Below, piece by piece: positions 27,909-37,343 of a DNA stretch of 64,000 nt; within the stretch, counting starts at the first letter, position 1; each line of letters starts with the position of its first letter. The position numbers were made by a program, and so were the translations under genes. Below the pieces are notes generated by a model. That model was given only the letters and a program-made list of their open reading frames with translations, searched no databases and had not been told where the DNA came from. This DNA is from Bradyrhizobium diazoefficiens USDA 110 (GTDB taxonomy: Bacteria; Pseudomonadota; Alphaproteobacteria; Rhizobiales; Xanthobacteraceae): assembly GCF_000011365.1 (NCBI RefSeq), contig NC_004463.1:3892001-3956000 (forward strand), written 5' to 3'.

Positions 27909-29135
27909 ATGCCGGGATTGAACCGAACAAGGGACACCACGCTGCGCGCACGCGCGGAGAAGGTCGTGCCGGGCGGGATGTGGGGGCACCTCCACGCGGC
28001 CAAGCTGCCGGACGGCTATCCGCAATTCTTCCGGCGCGGCGAGGGCGGGGTGCTCTGGGATGTGGATGGTAACCGGTACGTGGATTTCATGTGCAGTTGG
28101 GGACCCAATCTGCTCGGCCACCATCATCCCGAAGTGGAGGAGGCTGCCGAGCGTCAGCGCCGTGAGGGGGATTGTCTGAACGGCCCGGCGGAAGTCATGG
28201 TCGAGCTGGCCGAGCTCGTCGTGGATATGGTGGGTCACGCCGACTGGACGCAATTCCAGAAGAACGGCACCGACGCGACTACGACCTGCGTCACCATCGC
28301 GAGGGCAGCAACGGGCCGGCGAAAGATTTTGGTCGCCAAGGGCGCCTATCATGGTGCTGTGCCTTGGTGCTCCCCGTCGTTGCTCGGTGTGACTGCAGAG
28401 GATCGCGCCCATCTCGCATATTTCACTTTCAATGATGTCGAGAGTCTCGAGGTGGCGGCAAAGGCGGCCGGCGACGATCTCGCCGGCATCCTGGTCTCGG
28501 CATACCGCCACGATCTCGGGCTCGACCAGGAACTTCCCACCGTGGAGTTCGCGCATGCGGCACGCCGCATCTGCGACGACAGAGGGGCTGCGCTGATCAT
28601 TGATGAAGTCCGCGCAGGCTTGCGCCTGAACGCTGCCGGGAGCTGGGAAGGGCTTGGTGTCCGCCCCGACCTGTCCGCCTGGAGCAAGGCGATCGCCAAC
28701 GGCTATGCCCTGGCGGCTGTCACCGGAGCCAATTGGCTCCGCGGTGCCGCGTCCCAGGTCTTTGTCACCGGGTCATTCTGGGCCGGCGCTGTCGCGATGG
28801 CTGCCGCCGTGGCGACGTTGAAGATCGTGCGCAGGGACAATGTGCCGAGCCGTCTTGCACAGCTCGGGCAAATGCTGCGTGAGGGCCTTGAGACACGTTC
28901 GCGCCAGTTCGGCGTGTCAATTCGCCAATCGGGGCCTGCGCAGATGCCGACTCTCCTGTTCGACCAGGATCCGGCTTACCGGAAGGGTTCGGCCTTCTGC
29001 AGCGCGATGTTGGCGCGAGGCGTTTACTTCCATCCCAAGCACAACATGTTCCTCTGCGCCGCGCACACCGAGGCGGACATCGCCGAGGCGCTCCAAGCCG
29101 CCGAACATGGCTTTGCTGTGGTAGCAGGGCTGTGA
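27909..29135 (+). CDS. Class III PLP aminotransferase, glutamate-1-semialdehyde-mutase-like
   Basis: A 408-residue fold-type I PLP enzyme. Visible are the class III opening (EGGVLWDVDGNRYVDF), the PLP phosphate region FQKNGTDATTTCVTIARA, the cofactor Asp in ALIIDEVRAGLRL and the Schiff-base Lys260 in SAWSKAIANGYALAA. It resembles HemL but differs at the usual GSAM motifs, and a catabolic operator precedes it, so it is probably an amine-removing enzyme of this regulon, not tetrapyrrole synthesis. ATG 27909 follows TTGGAGAGGG; TTG 27888 is less likely. The amino donor is unknown. Confidence 0.85.
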   Translation: MPGLNRTRDTTLRARAEKVVPGGMWGHLHAAKLPDGYPQFFRRGEGGVLWDVDGNRYVDFMCSWGPNLLGHHHPEVEEAAERQRREGDCLNGPAEVMVELAELVVDMVGHADWTQFQKNGTDATTTCVTIARAATGRRKILVAKGAYHGAVPWCSPSLLGVTAEDRAHLAYFTFNDVESLEVAAKAAGDDLAGILVSAYRHDLGLDQELPTVEFAHAARRICDDRGAALIIDEVRAGLRLNAAGSWEGLGVRPDLSAWSKAIANGYALAAVTGANWLRGAASQVFVTGSFWAGAVAMAAAVATLKIVRRDNVPSRLAQLGQMLREGLETRSRQFGVSIRQSGPAQMPTLLFDQDPAYRKGSAFCSAMLARGVYFHPKHNMFLCAAHTEADIAEALQAAEHGFAVVAGL

Positions 29136-29469
29136 TTCCTTGCTCTGCTTGCCGTTTCCAGGTTTAGTCAGCCGTGCCGATGCGGGCCTTTAAGGCCATC
29201 CTCGCCTATTCGGATCGGGTGTTCGATCAGCTCCCGTTGGCTCCGGAATCAATCTGCTTCAAGCCAGATTGGTCGGTGCAGAATCATCGGACCTGCGCCC
29301 AAATGGCGTCAGGGCCAGACTTGGAAGCTTATTGACGGCACCGTTAATGCTGATCCGGCTTCTGTAGCTTCTCGTCCCGCACGGATGTGTTCATTGGCGA
29401 GCTCGATACCGGATACCTCGGTAGCTCCGCGCGGCTGGCAGTCATCAAGCGAGCGCCGCTACTGCTTTC
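29136..29469. other. Intergenic stretch without recognisable gene
   Basis: About 330 bases between the aminotransferase gene and a hypothetical reading frame. No coding pattern, RNA or repeat was recognised. It opens a region of decayed sequence that continues to about 30.6 kb. Confidence 0.4.
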
Positions 29470-29838
29470 GTGTGGGTTCTGGCCGGTATTTCCCTAGTCG
29501 ACGAAGCGCTTGCGGCGGCGTTGCTGACCGCGGCGGCCGACGAGCGACGCGAAAAATCTGCACTCCAGGAGGCGATCCGGTTACTGCTCGGTGAGCGCGA
29601 TATCTTCGGCGCCTACGACAAGGAGACTCTGGAGGACGCCTCTGACCGATCACTTCGGCAGAGTGCTCACGACGTGACCCAGACATTGTCGACCTCAAAG
29701 CTGATCGACATTGGTGTCCTCAGGGCAGATGCCATTCGTACGGAGACAGTAGGCAACCTGGCGGACATAAGAACTCCATACTCTCCGATTCTATCAACTC
29801 TCTATGCAACCGAAAAATTCATAGGATGGAACGTCTAG
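29470..29838 (+). CDS. Hypothetical protein (uncertain)
   Basis: A 122-residue frame from a GTG at 29470. The sequence is mostly helical and charged (TAAADERREKSALQEAIRLL, TLEDASDRSLRQSAHDV) with no motif recognised. Its ending overlaps nothing and the next short frame begins two bases after its stop. Codon use looks less GC-biased near the end than in the neighbouring operons. It may be a real small gene or a remnant; no function is proposed. Confidence 0.3.
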   Translation: MWVLAGISLVDEALAAALLTAAADERREKSALQEAIRLLLGERDIFGAYDKETLEDASDRSLRQSAHDVTQTLSTSKLIDIGVLRADAIRTETVGNLADIRTPYSPILSTLYATEKFIGWNV

Positions 29839-29839
29839 C

Positions 29840-30037
29840 GTGTCACCCTTTGCCGTACTCATCGCCGGCTGGTTCGGCGTCGCGCCTGACGCCGTCCGGA
29901 TGATCACGGACGGCGTCAACAAAACTCTTCGCGTCGTGAGCGATCATGATGACGTATTCGCACGCTTCTCGCCTACCTCCTTGCACAGTCGTGAAGCCCT
30001 TGAAAGCGCAACGCTCCGACACACATTGGTCTTATAG
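29840..30037 (+). pseudogene. Possible N-terminal fragment of a phosphotransferase-fold protein
   Basis: A 65-residue frame from GTG 29840 contains DGVNKTLRVVSDHDDVFARF followed by SPTSLHSREALESA. This pattern is like the N-lobe of aminoglycoside/choline-kinase-like phosphotransferases, where a strand pair is followed by R-x-S and a helix. The catalytic lobe is absent. Probably a gene scrap in a decayed region; the assignment is weak. Confidence 0.3.
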
Positions 30038-30356
30038 AGGTCATTGCTCAAATGCCTTCTTCGATTTTGCGCCATCGCGCCCCAATCGTGATCCGATAGC
30101 AGCAACGGTTGTTTCTTTCCTTGATCTATTGGAGTCGAATCCAGCATCGATCACATTCCTCGTTTCCGAGGCAAGTGCCGAGGTGGCAGGCTTTTCGGTC
30201 GCGCGAATAACAGTCCGTCGGGTCAGGGAGATCCAGATCGGTGCGCATGCTGCGCAAAGAAATCGTGGGATCGGAGGCGCATTAATGAGCTGGGGATCGT
30301 CAAAGCGCCTTTGGAAGTTTTCCAAACGCAGGCCAACTGGCTCGAGTCGTCAATGA
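29946..30356 (+). pseudogene. Remnant of a GNAT acetyltransferase
   Basis: Within this frame, residues from about 65 on read SITFLVSEASAEVAGFSVAR then VREIQIGAHAAQRNRGIGGAL, the central strand and acetyl-CoA-binding motif (R-x-x-G-I-G-x-A-L) of GNAT enzymes. The frame then turns into unrelated basic sequence, and the N-terminal third is also unlike GNAT proteins. It looks like the middle of a broken acetyltransferase gene. Confidence 0.45.
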
Positions 30357-30629
30357 TCGAGGCATTCTAAGTCGCACCGCACGCATTTGCGTTGCGGTGA
30401 CGATAGCGTCTCACTAGAGAAGCGATGTAGATAGTGAGCAATCGGACGTTGCCGATATAAACGCAGGCAACTGATCTGAATACGAGTCTGCGGAGGAGCT
30501 GAATCACAAGCGATAAGCGTCGGCCGCGCGCAGACGCGGCGAGCCGATCTTGGATCCATGATCGTTGCAGGTCGAGCGTGGAGCCAGTTCACGTTGGGCG
30601 ACGTGTTGCTGTTGAGGGACTTTCTGGAA
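30357..30629. other. Upstream region of the TonB-dependent receptor gene
   Basis: About 270 bases with no recognised gene. It should contain the receptor promoter. No convincing Fur, RirA or Irr box was found by eye. Confidence 0.35.
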
Positions 30630-32905
30630 ATGCGACGTGCAGTTGAGGTTGGGACGGCAGCTCGCTTTGGTGCGACACTGCTAGGTGGAGTGATGTTGCT
30701 GGCGTGGTTCGAATCGCCCGCTCAATCCCAAACCTCGCAAGGCGCCAACTCGCTTCCACCCGTTACTGTCGATGCTCCAACGCAACAGACGATCCATCGC
30801 ACGCCGAGCAAACGAGATGCGTCTCGGGTTCGATCAACTTCACGGCGCGTCACGGCGCCTGGTGCCCTGCAAGCCGAAGCTGTCGCTGCGCAGTCGCAGC
30901 CGTCGCGGTCGGGTGTCGTGCCCGCCTTCGCAGGCGGCCAGGTCGCTCAAGGCGCGCGACTAGGACTGCTCGGAAACACCGGCACGATGAAGTCACCGTT
31001 CAACGTGACGAGTTACACGGACAAATTCATTCGCGATCAGCAGGCAGCGACGGGGGCGGACGCCTTGATCCTCGATCCTTCCGTACGAAGTTCCCATCCA
31101 ACGGGCGGTGTGCTCGATTCGTTTTACATCCGTGGCTTCCCGGTCAACGAAGGCAATAACGGTGAATTTGCCTTCGAGGGCCTGTACGGGATCGCGCCGA
31201 CATACCGCATCTTTACGGATTACGTCGAGCGCATCGAAGTGCTCAAGGGTCCCTCAGCCGCGCTCTCGGGCATCGCGCCCAATGGCGGCGTCGGCGGCGT
31301 TATCAATGTCGTGCCTAAACGCGCGGGAGAGGATTTGACGCGCTTCACCGTGGATTACGGCTCGGCTGCACGGTTTGGCGGTCACTGGGATGTTGCGAGG
31401 CGTTACGGCGACAGCAAGGAATGGGGCGTACGCGCCAGCGGTAGCCTGCGCGACGGCGACACGCCCATCGATCGCCAGTCCGAAACGACCGGGGTCGGGT
31501 CGCTGGCCCTCGACTATCAGGGCGAACGGTACAGGTCCTGGCTCTACCTCATCGCCCAGACCGATCGGTTCGATGCTCCGTCACGTCCGTTCCTTATGGC
31601 TGCCGGCGTGCCGGTGCCAAAGGCGCCGGACGGCCGGCTGAACGTGACGCAGCCCTGGGAATGGTCGCGCATCAACGACCAATCGGTCTTGTGGCGCAAC
31701 GAATACGATGTAACCGATCAGGTTACGCTGTTCGCCGACGTGGGCGGCTCGCGGACCAATGTCGAGCGATTCTTCGGTCTTCCGACGATCACCAACACCA
31801 GGGGCGACACGACCTCGACGCCCCAATTCTTCGGGCTCAGCATCGATCGACATACATATGATGGCGGCGTCCGGGCCCGCTTCGATACCGGGTTCGTTCG
31901 TCATGCCGTCACCTTCCAGGCCTCGGTCTATCACGACGAACTGTACCGGCGGCTTACCAATGGCACGCTGGTTACGTCGAACATCTATAGTCCGACAGTC
32001 GCGCCAACTCAGTTCGCAAACGAGATCGCAGGACGCCCTCGGCTTTCGGACAGTCAGCTCACAGGGCTATCGATTGCCGACACCTTGTCCGTTCTCGACG
32101 AGCGCGTCCTGTTGACGTTGGGTGTCCGGCGCCAGGGCGTCGAGGCGAACAACTATGTTTCCAATGTCGGAACGCTGGCGAACTCCTACGACAAGAGCGC
32201 GACCACTCCCGTGGTCGGCCTCGTCGTCCGGCCCCGAGACAACGTCTCCCTGTATGCAAACTACATCGAAGGTCTAAGCAAGGGCGATATAGCGCCGCAG
32301 CAGACGGGTGTTTCCAATGGCGGCGAGATACTCCCGCCCTACATCGCCAAACAGTACGAGGCCGGCGTCAAGGTGGATTTCGGGCGGGTCGCAACCACCT
32401 TCAGCGCCTTCGAAATATCGAAGGCGAGCGGCGAAACGTTGGCCGGGCGCTTCGGGGCGACTGCCGAAACGCAGGTGCGCGGGCTCGAATTCAACGTCTT
32501 CGGCGAGCTCAGGCCCGATGTTCGCGTCCTCGGGGGCGTTTCGCTGCTGGATGGTACCCTGACGAAGTCCGCCATCACGTCACGTGTGGGCAATACGCCG
32601 ATCGGCGTTCCGAACGTGCAGGCCAATGTCGGAGCCGAGTGGGATCTCCCGTGGGCTTGAATGGCGCCGTCATCTATACAGGCCGGCAGTTCGTCGATGC
32701 GGACAACAAGCAGCCGATCCCGGATTGGACGCGGCTCGATCTCGGCGCCCGCTACACGACGGCGATCAACGGCAGGAAGACGGTGTTCCGCGCGAACATC
32801 CAGAACGTGACCGGTACGACTTATTGGTCCAGCGTGGCCTCATTCGGAACGTTCTTCCTGGGAGCACCGCGCACGTATCTGCTGTCGATGACCGTCGACA
32901 TGTAA
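30630..32905 (+). pseudogene. TonB-dependent siderophore receptor, frameshifted near the C-terminus
   Basis: About 758 residues in two frames. The signal peptide (GATLLGGVMLLAWF, cut near PAQSQ) is followed by a plug domain (NVTSYTDKFIRDQQAATGAD, FYIRGFPVN, ERIEVLKGPSAALSG, GGVINVVPKRA) and a 22-strand barrel. Near 32650, after GAEWDLP, the frame ends at a TGA; a shift continues with VGLNGAVIYTGRQFVDADNK to the normal barrel end YLLSMTVDM at 32905. It takes up ferric siderophores. Start is ATG 30630 with GAGGGAC upstream; ATG 30558 is possible. The lesion may be a sequencing error, since everything else is intact. Confidence 0.85.
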
Positions 32906-33326
32906 TCGCTGCTCTCACAGAGCGGTGAGACGCTTCGGATCCTGCTGACAAAAAGCAGGCTGGTCGATGTGCAAGTGTGCCTTCTTCCGCCAACGTGCTC
33001 TGTCCCGACCGAAGAGGTAGATCCCGACAGGGTAGCGGAGCTCCACGCGCAAATTCGAAGGACGCCCTGTACGTGATGGACAGTCTTCACCGGCTAACAG
33101 TCGCGCACCGTCTGCGACTGCCGCTGGTGCCAGTGGTTCTCTTGGACCTACCAGTCGGGCACGGGAACGCCTGCGGGCGATGAGGTCGGCGATCCGGGCG
33201 GCGGACCAAGATCACCGTCCGGTCACTGGTCCGCGGAGCGTTGCCGACATCCGCGATGAACTTCCGACTGTGAAGGACCGAAAGCGGGTTTGAAGATGTA
33301 ATTTCGGCGCAGTGTCGGCAACCGGA
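32906..33326. other. Intergenic stretch between receptor and cytochrome genes
   Basis: About 420 bases separating two convergent genes. A six-base-pair hairpin CCTGCT/AGCAGG lies just after the receptor gene but lacks a T-run. Nothing else is recognised. Confidence 0.4.
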
Positions 33327-33884
33327 TTAGATGATGCGTGGGAGAACGTCGGTGCGCCGGTCCTTGTCGAAATAGCGGTGCTTCAACGCACCGGCGACGT
33401 GCAATATGACCAGAGCCAGCAGGCTGTAGGCGAGGGTCTTGTGCAAAAACTGGAACAGTCTGAATCGATCATCATCCTTCGGCAGAAGTTCAGGAAGGTG
33501 GATGCCGAAGAAGAACACCCCGTCGCTGTCGGTGAAAGAGCTGGACATCGCATAGCCCATTAGCGGGACAAGCAGCAGCAGCGCGTACATCGCGACGTGC
33601 ACGGCCTGCGACAGGAGTCTCTCCTGGGCGGGGAGCGGCGCCGGTCCGGGCAGGCGTGACATCGCGCGGATCGCAAGCTGCGCAAGAACGATCAGGAACA
33701 CCAGCACGCCGAAGGATTTGTGCCAGGGATAAAGCAGGGTGAATTTCTCCGTGACGGTATCAGCCAGCACGGTCATCATCCAGCCGGCCGCGATGAGGCC
33801 CAAGGTCAGCAGGGCGCGCACCCAGTGCAGGATCCGCAGTGCCGCCGGATACTTATCGTTCGTTGGGTCAACGTCGTGAATCAT
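33327..33884 (-). CDS. Cytochrome b561-family membrane protein
   Basis: A 185-residue integral membrane di-haem cytochrome. Four helices are visible: LHWVRALLTLGLIAAGWMM, HKSFGVLVFLIVLAQLAIR, AVHVAMYALLLLVPLMGYAM and HKTLAYSLLALVILHVAGAL. His residues at the helix ends (LHWV, WHKSF, AVHVAMY, LHKTLAY, LHVAG) are the expected haem ligands. Bacterial members accept electrons from quinol or superoxide. It is on the minus strand, 137 bases downstream of a two-component system, but not clearly in its operon. The partner is unknown. Confidence 0.9.
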   Translation of the reverse strand: MIHDVDPTNDKYPAALRILHWVRALLTLGLIAAGWMMTVLADTVTEKFTLLYPWHKSFGVLVFLIVLAQLAIRAMSRLPGPAPLPAQERLLSQAVHVAMYALLLLVPLMGYAMSSSFTDSDGVFFFGIHLPELLPKDDDRFRLFQFLHKTLAYSLLALVILHVAGALKHRYFDKDRRTDVLPRII

Positions 33885-34020
33885 GCTTTAGACTCCTTGC
33901 CGGGAACGGTCTAGAATGCACATCGGGCAACGGGCATCCACGAAGGTGCGGTTCAGGTAATGTCGGTAGGGGGGTGAACATCCGTGAAGTCGGTTCTTCC
34001 CGCTTGGTGCGCGAGACATG

Positions 34021-35121
34021 TTAGGTTTGAATCGACGCGTCGGGTGCAACATTGGATTCATGGTCCTCAAGCGGAAGTGTGATCTCAAAAATGGCGCCTC
34101 CGCGTGAGGATGTCCGATACGCGACACGTCCGCCATGTGCCTCGGCGATGGCGCGAACGATGGATAGGCCCAGCCCAGATCCGCCATAACGTGGCGAGCG
34201 CGATAGGGCGCCACGTGCGAACGGATCGAATGCCCGCTTGGCAAACTCCGGCGGCATTCCGGGACCGTCATCCTCGACGCGAATGATGGCGGAGTTGCCA
34301 GACTTCAGAGTCGAGAGTTCGATACGGCCGGGCTTCGCGTAGCGTTGAACATTATCGAGAAGGGCGAGCAACGCCTGGCGAATGCGAATCCCGTCGCCGA
34401 GAGCGACCAAATCTGCCAGCGTGAGTTCGAGCGAGAATCCGGCGTTTGCGAGCACGGGCTCCAGCAGGTCGGCGACGTTTTGAATTTCCGCGGCGAGCGC
34501 GACCGGCCCTCTCCCAAGATCCAGGCGCCCGCTATCGGCCAGCGTGACTGTACGCAAATCGTCGACGAGCCGCGAGAGCCCGTCGATCTGCAGCAGCAGA
34601 TTTCCGATTGACGCTTCATCGGGCGTGAAAACGCCGTCGGCGATGCCCTGTAGCCGGCCCTTCAGGATCGTGAGGGGCGTTCTGAGCTCGTGTGCGATCG
34701 CGGCATTCCAAGCGATCATGTCGTCTGCGTTATCTTGCAGCCTCTGTGCCATCGCGTTGAAATCGGCTACCAGATGAGCCGTCTCGCCGAGCGACCGATC
34801 GCCGGGGGACGCGCGCGCTGACAGGTCTCCTGCAGCTATTTTGCGCGCGGTTTCCGCCAAGGAGTTCAGCGGAGCCAGGATTCGTTTCGTCAGCCGGAGC
34901 GCGACAACGATCGCAAGGGCCAGTCCGACAAGAAGGAAGACTGCGATCATCACCAAGTCCGGCGCTTCTGGCAAAAGGGGAGGCGGCCCGGGTGGTGGCG
35001 GAAAATAGCTTAGATAAATTCCATAGAAGACGAATGAACCGACGAAGACGATCAGCATCGCGATGGTCGCCACGACGCTCATTGAGACGATGATCTGCTG
35101 ACTTAGGCGATACCGCTTCAT
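34021..35121 (-). CDS. Sensor histidine kinase with HAMP domain (BaeS/EnvZ class)
   Basis: A 366-residue kinase. The first transmembrane helix is ATIAMLIVFVGSFVFYGIYL, a short proline-rich periplasmic loop (YFPPPPGPPPLLPEAP) follows, then a second helix (MIAVFLLVGLALAIVVALRL) and HAMP (RILAPLNSLAETARKIAAGD). The phosphoaccepting His is in NAAIAHELRTPLTILKG; the N, G1 and G2 boxes are LLDNVQRYAK, VEDDGPGMP and GGSGLGLSIVRAIAEAHGG. The ATG at 35121 overlaps the stop of the regulator gene by four bases. The very short, proline-rich sensor loop suggests sensing within the membrane or via a partner. Confidence 0.92.
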   Translation of the reverse strand: MKRYRLSQQIIVSMSVVATIAMLIVFVGSFVFYGIYLSYFPPPPGPPPLLPEAPDLVMIAVFLLVGLALAIVVALRLTKRILAPLNSLAETARKIAAGDLSARASPGDRSLGETAHLVADFNAMAQRLQDNADDMIAWNAAIAHELRTPLTILKGRLQGIADGVFTPDEASIGNLLLQIDGLSRLVDDLRTVTLADSGRLDLGRGPVALAAEIQNVADLLEPVLANAGFSLELTLADLVALGDGIRIRQALLALLDNVQRYAKPGRIELSTLKSGNSAIIRVEDDGPGMPPEFAKRAFDPFARGALSRSPRYGGSGLGLSIVRAIAEAHGGRVAYRTSSRGGAIFEITLPLEDHESNVAPDASIQT

Positions 35122-35804
35122 ATCGCGGCCAAACGATAGCCGATGCCGCGAACACCGGACAGCATGCCAGGCGCGCCGGCCACGTCCAGCTTTTTGCGAA
35201 GATTGCTGATATGGCTGTCCACCGTCCGCTCGAGGGCGTCGCTGCCGGGTAGGCAAGCATCGACCAGTTCACTTCGCGTGAAGGCTTTGGTCGGTGTTCG
35301 CGCCATGTGAGCCAGGAGACGAAATTCGGTCAGTGTGACCGGCAGTGGTTGTGCCGTTCCATCCACTTCGACCTTTACCATGTGGCCATCGAGATCAATA
35401 GCAACGCAATCGACGCGCAGCATGCCGCCGGCGCTTGACCGGCCAGCCCGCCGCAATACCGCTTTGGTGCGAGCAACCACTTCGACCGGATTGAACGGCT
35501 TCACGACATAGTCGTCAGCCCCGATGCGCAGTCCCTGCAATCGATCGATATCCTGGTCGAGCGCAGTGATCATAATGACGGGTGTATCGCCCCGGCGGCG
35601 GATCTCGGCCAACACCTCCCATCCGTCGAGGCGGGGCATCGTCACGTCGAGAAGGATGAGGTCCGGTTTCAGCGCAAGGTGCAGGTCGAGTGCGGCTCGG
35701 CCATCGCCGGCGCGGACCGTGCGGAAGCCCTCACGCGTTAGATAGGCGTCGAGAATTTCGCAGATCTGCGGTTCATCTTCGGCAATGAGGATAAGGGCGT
35801 TCAT
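35118..35804 (-). CDS. OmpR-family response regulator
   Basis: A 228-residue regulator with an N-terminal receiver (ILIAEDEPQICEIL, phosphoacceptor Asp in LDVTMPRLDGWEVL, Lys in VVKPFNPVEV) and a C-terminal winged helix (VTLTEFRLLAHMARTPTKAF, ERTVDSHISNLRKKL, GVRGIGYRL). It is cotranscribed with the kinase gene that follows it. The receiver resembles the BaeR branch, which handles envelope stress, but targets cannot be told from the sequence. Confidence 0.93.
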   Translation of the reverse strand: MNALILIAEDEPQICEILDAYLTREGFRTVRAGDGRAALDLHLALKPDLILLDVTMPRLDGWEVLAEIRRRGDTPVIMITALDQDIDRLQGLRIGADDYVVKPFNPVEVVARTKAVLRRAGRSSAGGMLRVDCVAIDLDGHMVKVEVDGTAQPLPVTLTEFRLLAHMARTPTKAFTRSELVDACLPGSDALERTVDSHISNLRKKLDVAGAPGMLSGVRGIGYRLAAI

Positions 35805-36020
35805 CGGAACACGAGGTCAGGCGTCACTGGATGGGGTCTCTTGGCATAGGGTGAGAGTCCCGTCGACCTATTACAGGCCTTCTCCACCAAGTCTCCATCA
35901 ATTCTCCATGGTCGATCGACCGTTGCCAGCGATGACGCGGCATACCGGTCCTGCCCGGCGGGCTGGTGGAAGCCGAAGCCGCTCTTGGATCGCCGCGACG
36001 CTCTGTAAGGACCATTTCGC

Positions 36021-36509
36021 ATGCGCATCGACCCTGTTCGCACCGCCATTTACGGACTTCCGGTGGTTTTGGCTATTACGCTCGTCTTCGCTATTGCGCT
36101 CGTTTTCGCGCGCGACGTCGCGGCAGGACGCACCATGCCGAGAACCGGTCCCTTTGGAGCCTGGCTGACTCAGGCGGGCGACGCCAAGGTGGTGGTGAAG
36201 CCCTGCGGCGCGGCAATATGCGGCAAGGTCGTGTGGCTGAAGCAGCCGATCGATAGCGCAACAGGCAAACCTCAGACAGACGACAAGAACCCGGATCCGT
36301 CTCTCAGAACGCATCGCATCGTGGGGCTTCAGCTCTTCCTCGATATGCTGCCCTCCACATCGAACTCATGGTCGGGGCGAGTCTATAACGCGGATGACGG
36401 CAAGAGCTACGCCAGCACAGTTACCCTACTTGATGCAGCACGACTGGAAGTGCGGGGGTGCGCCGGTTCGGTGTGTGGGAGCGAAATATGGACTCGGGCT
36501 GCGCGATAG
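36021..36509 (+). CDS. DUF2147 secreted protein
   Basis: A 162-residue protein with an N-terminal hydrophobic segment (GLPVVLAITLVFAIALVFA) and a DUF2147 domain: GPFGAWLTQAGDAKVVVKPC, GKVVWLKQPIDSATGKPQTD, WSGRVYNADDGKSYASTV and LEVRGCAGSVCGSEIW. Paired cysteines suggest disulfides and an exported location. The domain is a small lipocalin-like beta barrel of unknown function, frequent in Rhizobiales. It is divergent from the two-component operon 216 bases away and may be its target. Start ATG 36021. Confidence 0.8.
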   Translation: MRIDPVRTAIYGLPVVLAITLVFAIALVFARDVAAGRTMPRTGPFGAWLTQAGDAKVVVKPCGAAICGKVVWLKQPIDSATGKPQTDDKNPDPSLRTHRIVGLQLFLDMLPSTSNSWSGRVYNADDGKSYASTVTLLDAARLEVRGCAGSVCGSEIWTRAAR

Positions 36510-36708
36510 CCCCGGCATTTAGATGTGAGGTCGCATCATCGCCTGCGACGTCTTCCACAACAGTGGCTTCAGCGTGAAGTCCTCCACCAAATCCCAACTT
36601 GGCCTCGACTCTGCGTCAACAGCCGCGAGGCAATGCGCAGGGAGCGAGACGGTGGCCGGGCCGCAGCCCACCTGGCGTGCCACTTCGATACTTTCCATTG
36701 GAGAAACT

Positions 36709-37206
36709 ATGAAAAATCGCCCCATTGTCTATGCAACCACGCTGCTCCTGATCGCCTTTGCTGGCGAGGGCCATGCCGGAACAAACGACGGATATTCCGG
36801 CGTGAATCTCAACGTGCGGTCCGGACCGAGTGTTCGATTTCAAGCGGTCGGGAGGTTGATGGCCGGTTCATCGCTGACGATTCACGGATGCCTGGCACGC
36901 TATACTTGGTGCGACGTGAGCGCATCTGGTGTTCGCGGCTGGGCGTCGGGAGCGCATGTTCAGTTCGTTCACGAAGCGCGCCGCGTCTACGTTCCTGCCT
37001 ACGCGGCGCAGGCGGAAATCTCCGTCGTAACGTTTAACCTCAGCAGCTATTGGCGTGACTACTATCGTGACTATGGCTTCTACGGCGAAGCCGACCGTTG
37101 GAACGACCATCGCTGGGAGGACGACGGCAATCCGCCCGGTTGGCGCGACAATTGGGATGATGACCATGTCGACCCCGAAAATGAGCCCGCGCCGGACAAC
37201 CACTAG
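36709..37206 (+). CDS. Secreted SH3-like domain protein
   Basis: A 165-residue exported protein. The signal peptide is MKNRPIVYATTLLLIAFAG, cut near GHAGT. A bacterial SH3 (SH3b) domain follows: GVNLNVRSGPSVRFQAVGRL, GSSLTIHGCLARYTWCDV, GVRGWASGAHVQFV. The C-terminal 60 residues are Tyr/Trp/Asp-rich (YWRDYYRDYGFYGE, DNWDDDHVDPENEPAPD). SH3b domains often bind peptidoglycan. ATG 36709 is preferred over an upstream frame start at 36574 because of the signal peptide. Confidence 0.8.
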   Translation: MKNRPIVYATTLLLIAFAGEGHAGTNDGYSGVNLNVRSGPSVRFQAVGRLMAGSSLTIHGCLARYTWCDVSASGVRGWASGAHVQFVHEARRVYVPAYAAQAEISVVTFNLSSYWRDYYRDYGFYGEADRWNDHRWEDDGNPPGWRDNWDDDHVDPENEPAPDNH

Positions 37207-37343
37207 GCGGCTCGATACGCCCATCATCGTCATCTGGAGCGCGTACTCATGAATCGGACCGGAAGGTATGTCCGTAACTGATCGATCTCCTGGGTCTCAT
37301 CGGCGTGCAACCACCCGTCATTCATTCAATGAAAGGCCCATCC

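Noticed and set aside
27909..29135. hemL (glutamate-1-semialdehyde mutase) for tetrapyrrole synthesis
   Set aside because: The operator match and catabolic neighbours argue against a housekeeping role, and alphaproteobacteria usually make 5-aminolevulinate through HemA synthase.
32935..32960. Rho-independent terminator after the TonB receptor
   Set aside because: The stem is only six base pairs with an A-rich loop and no T-run.
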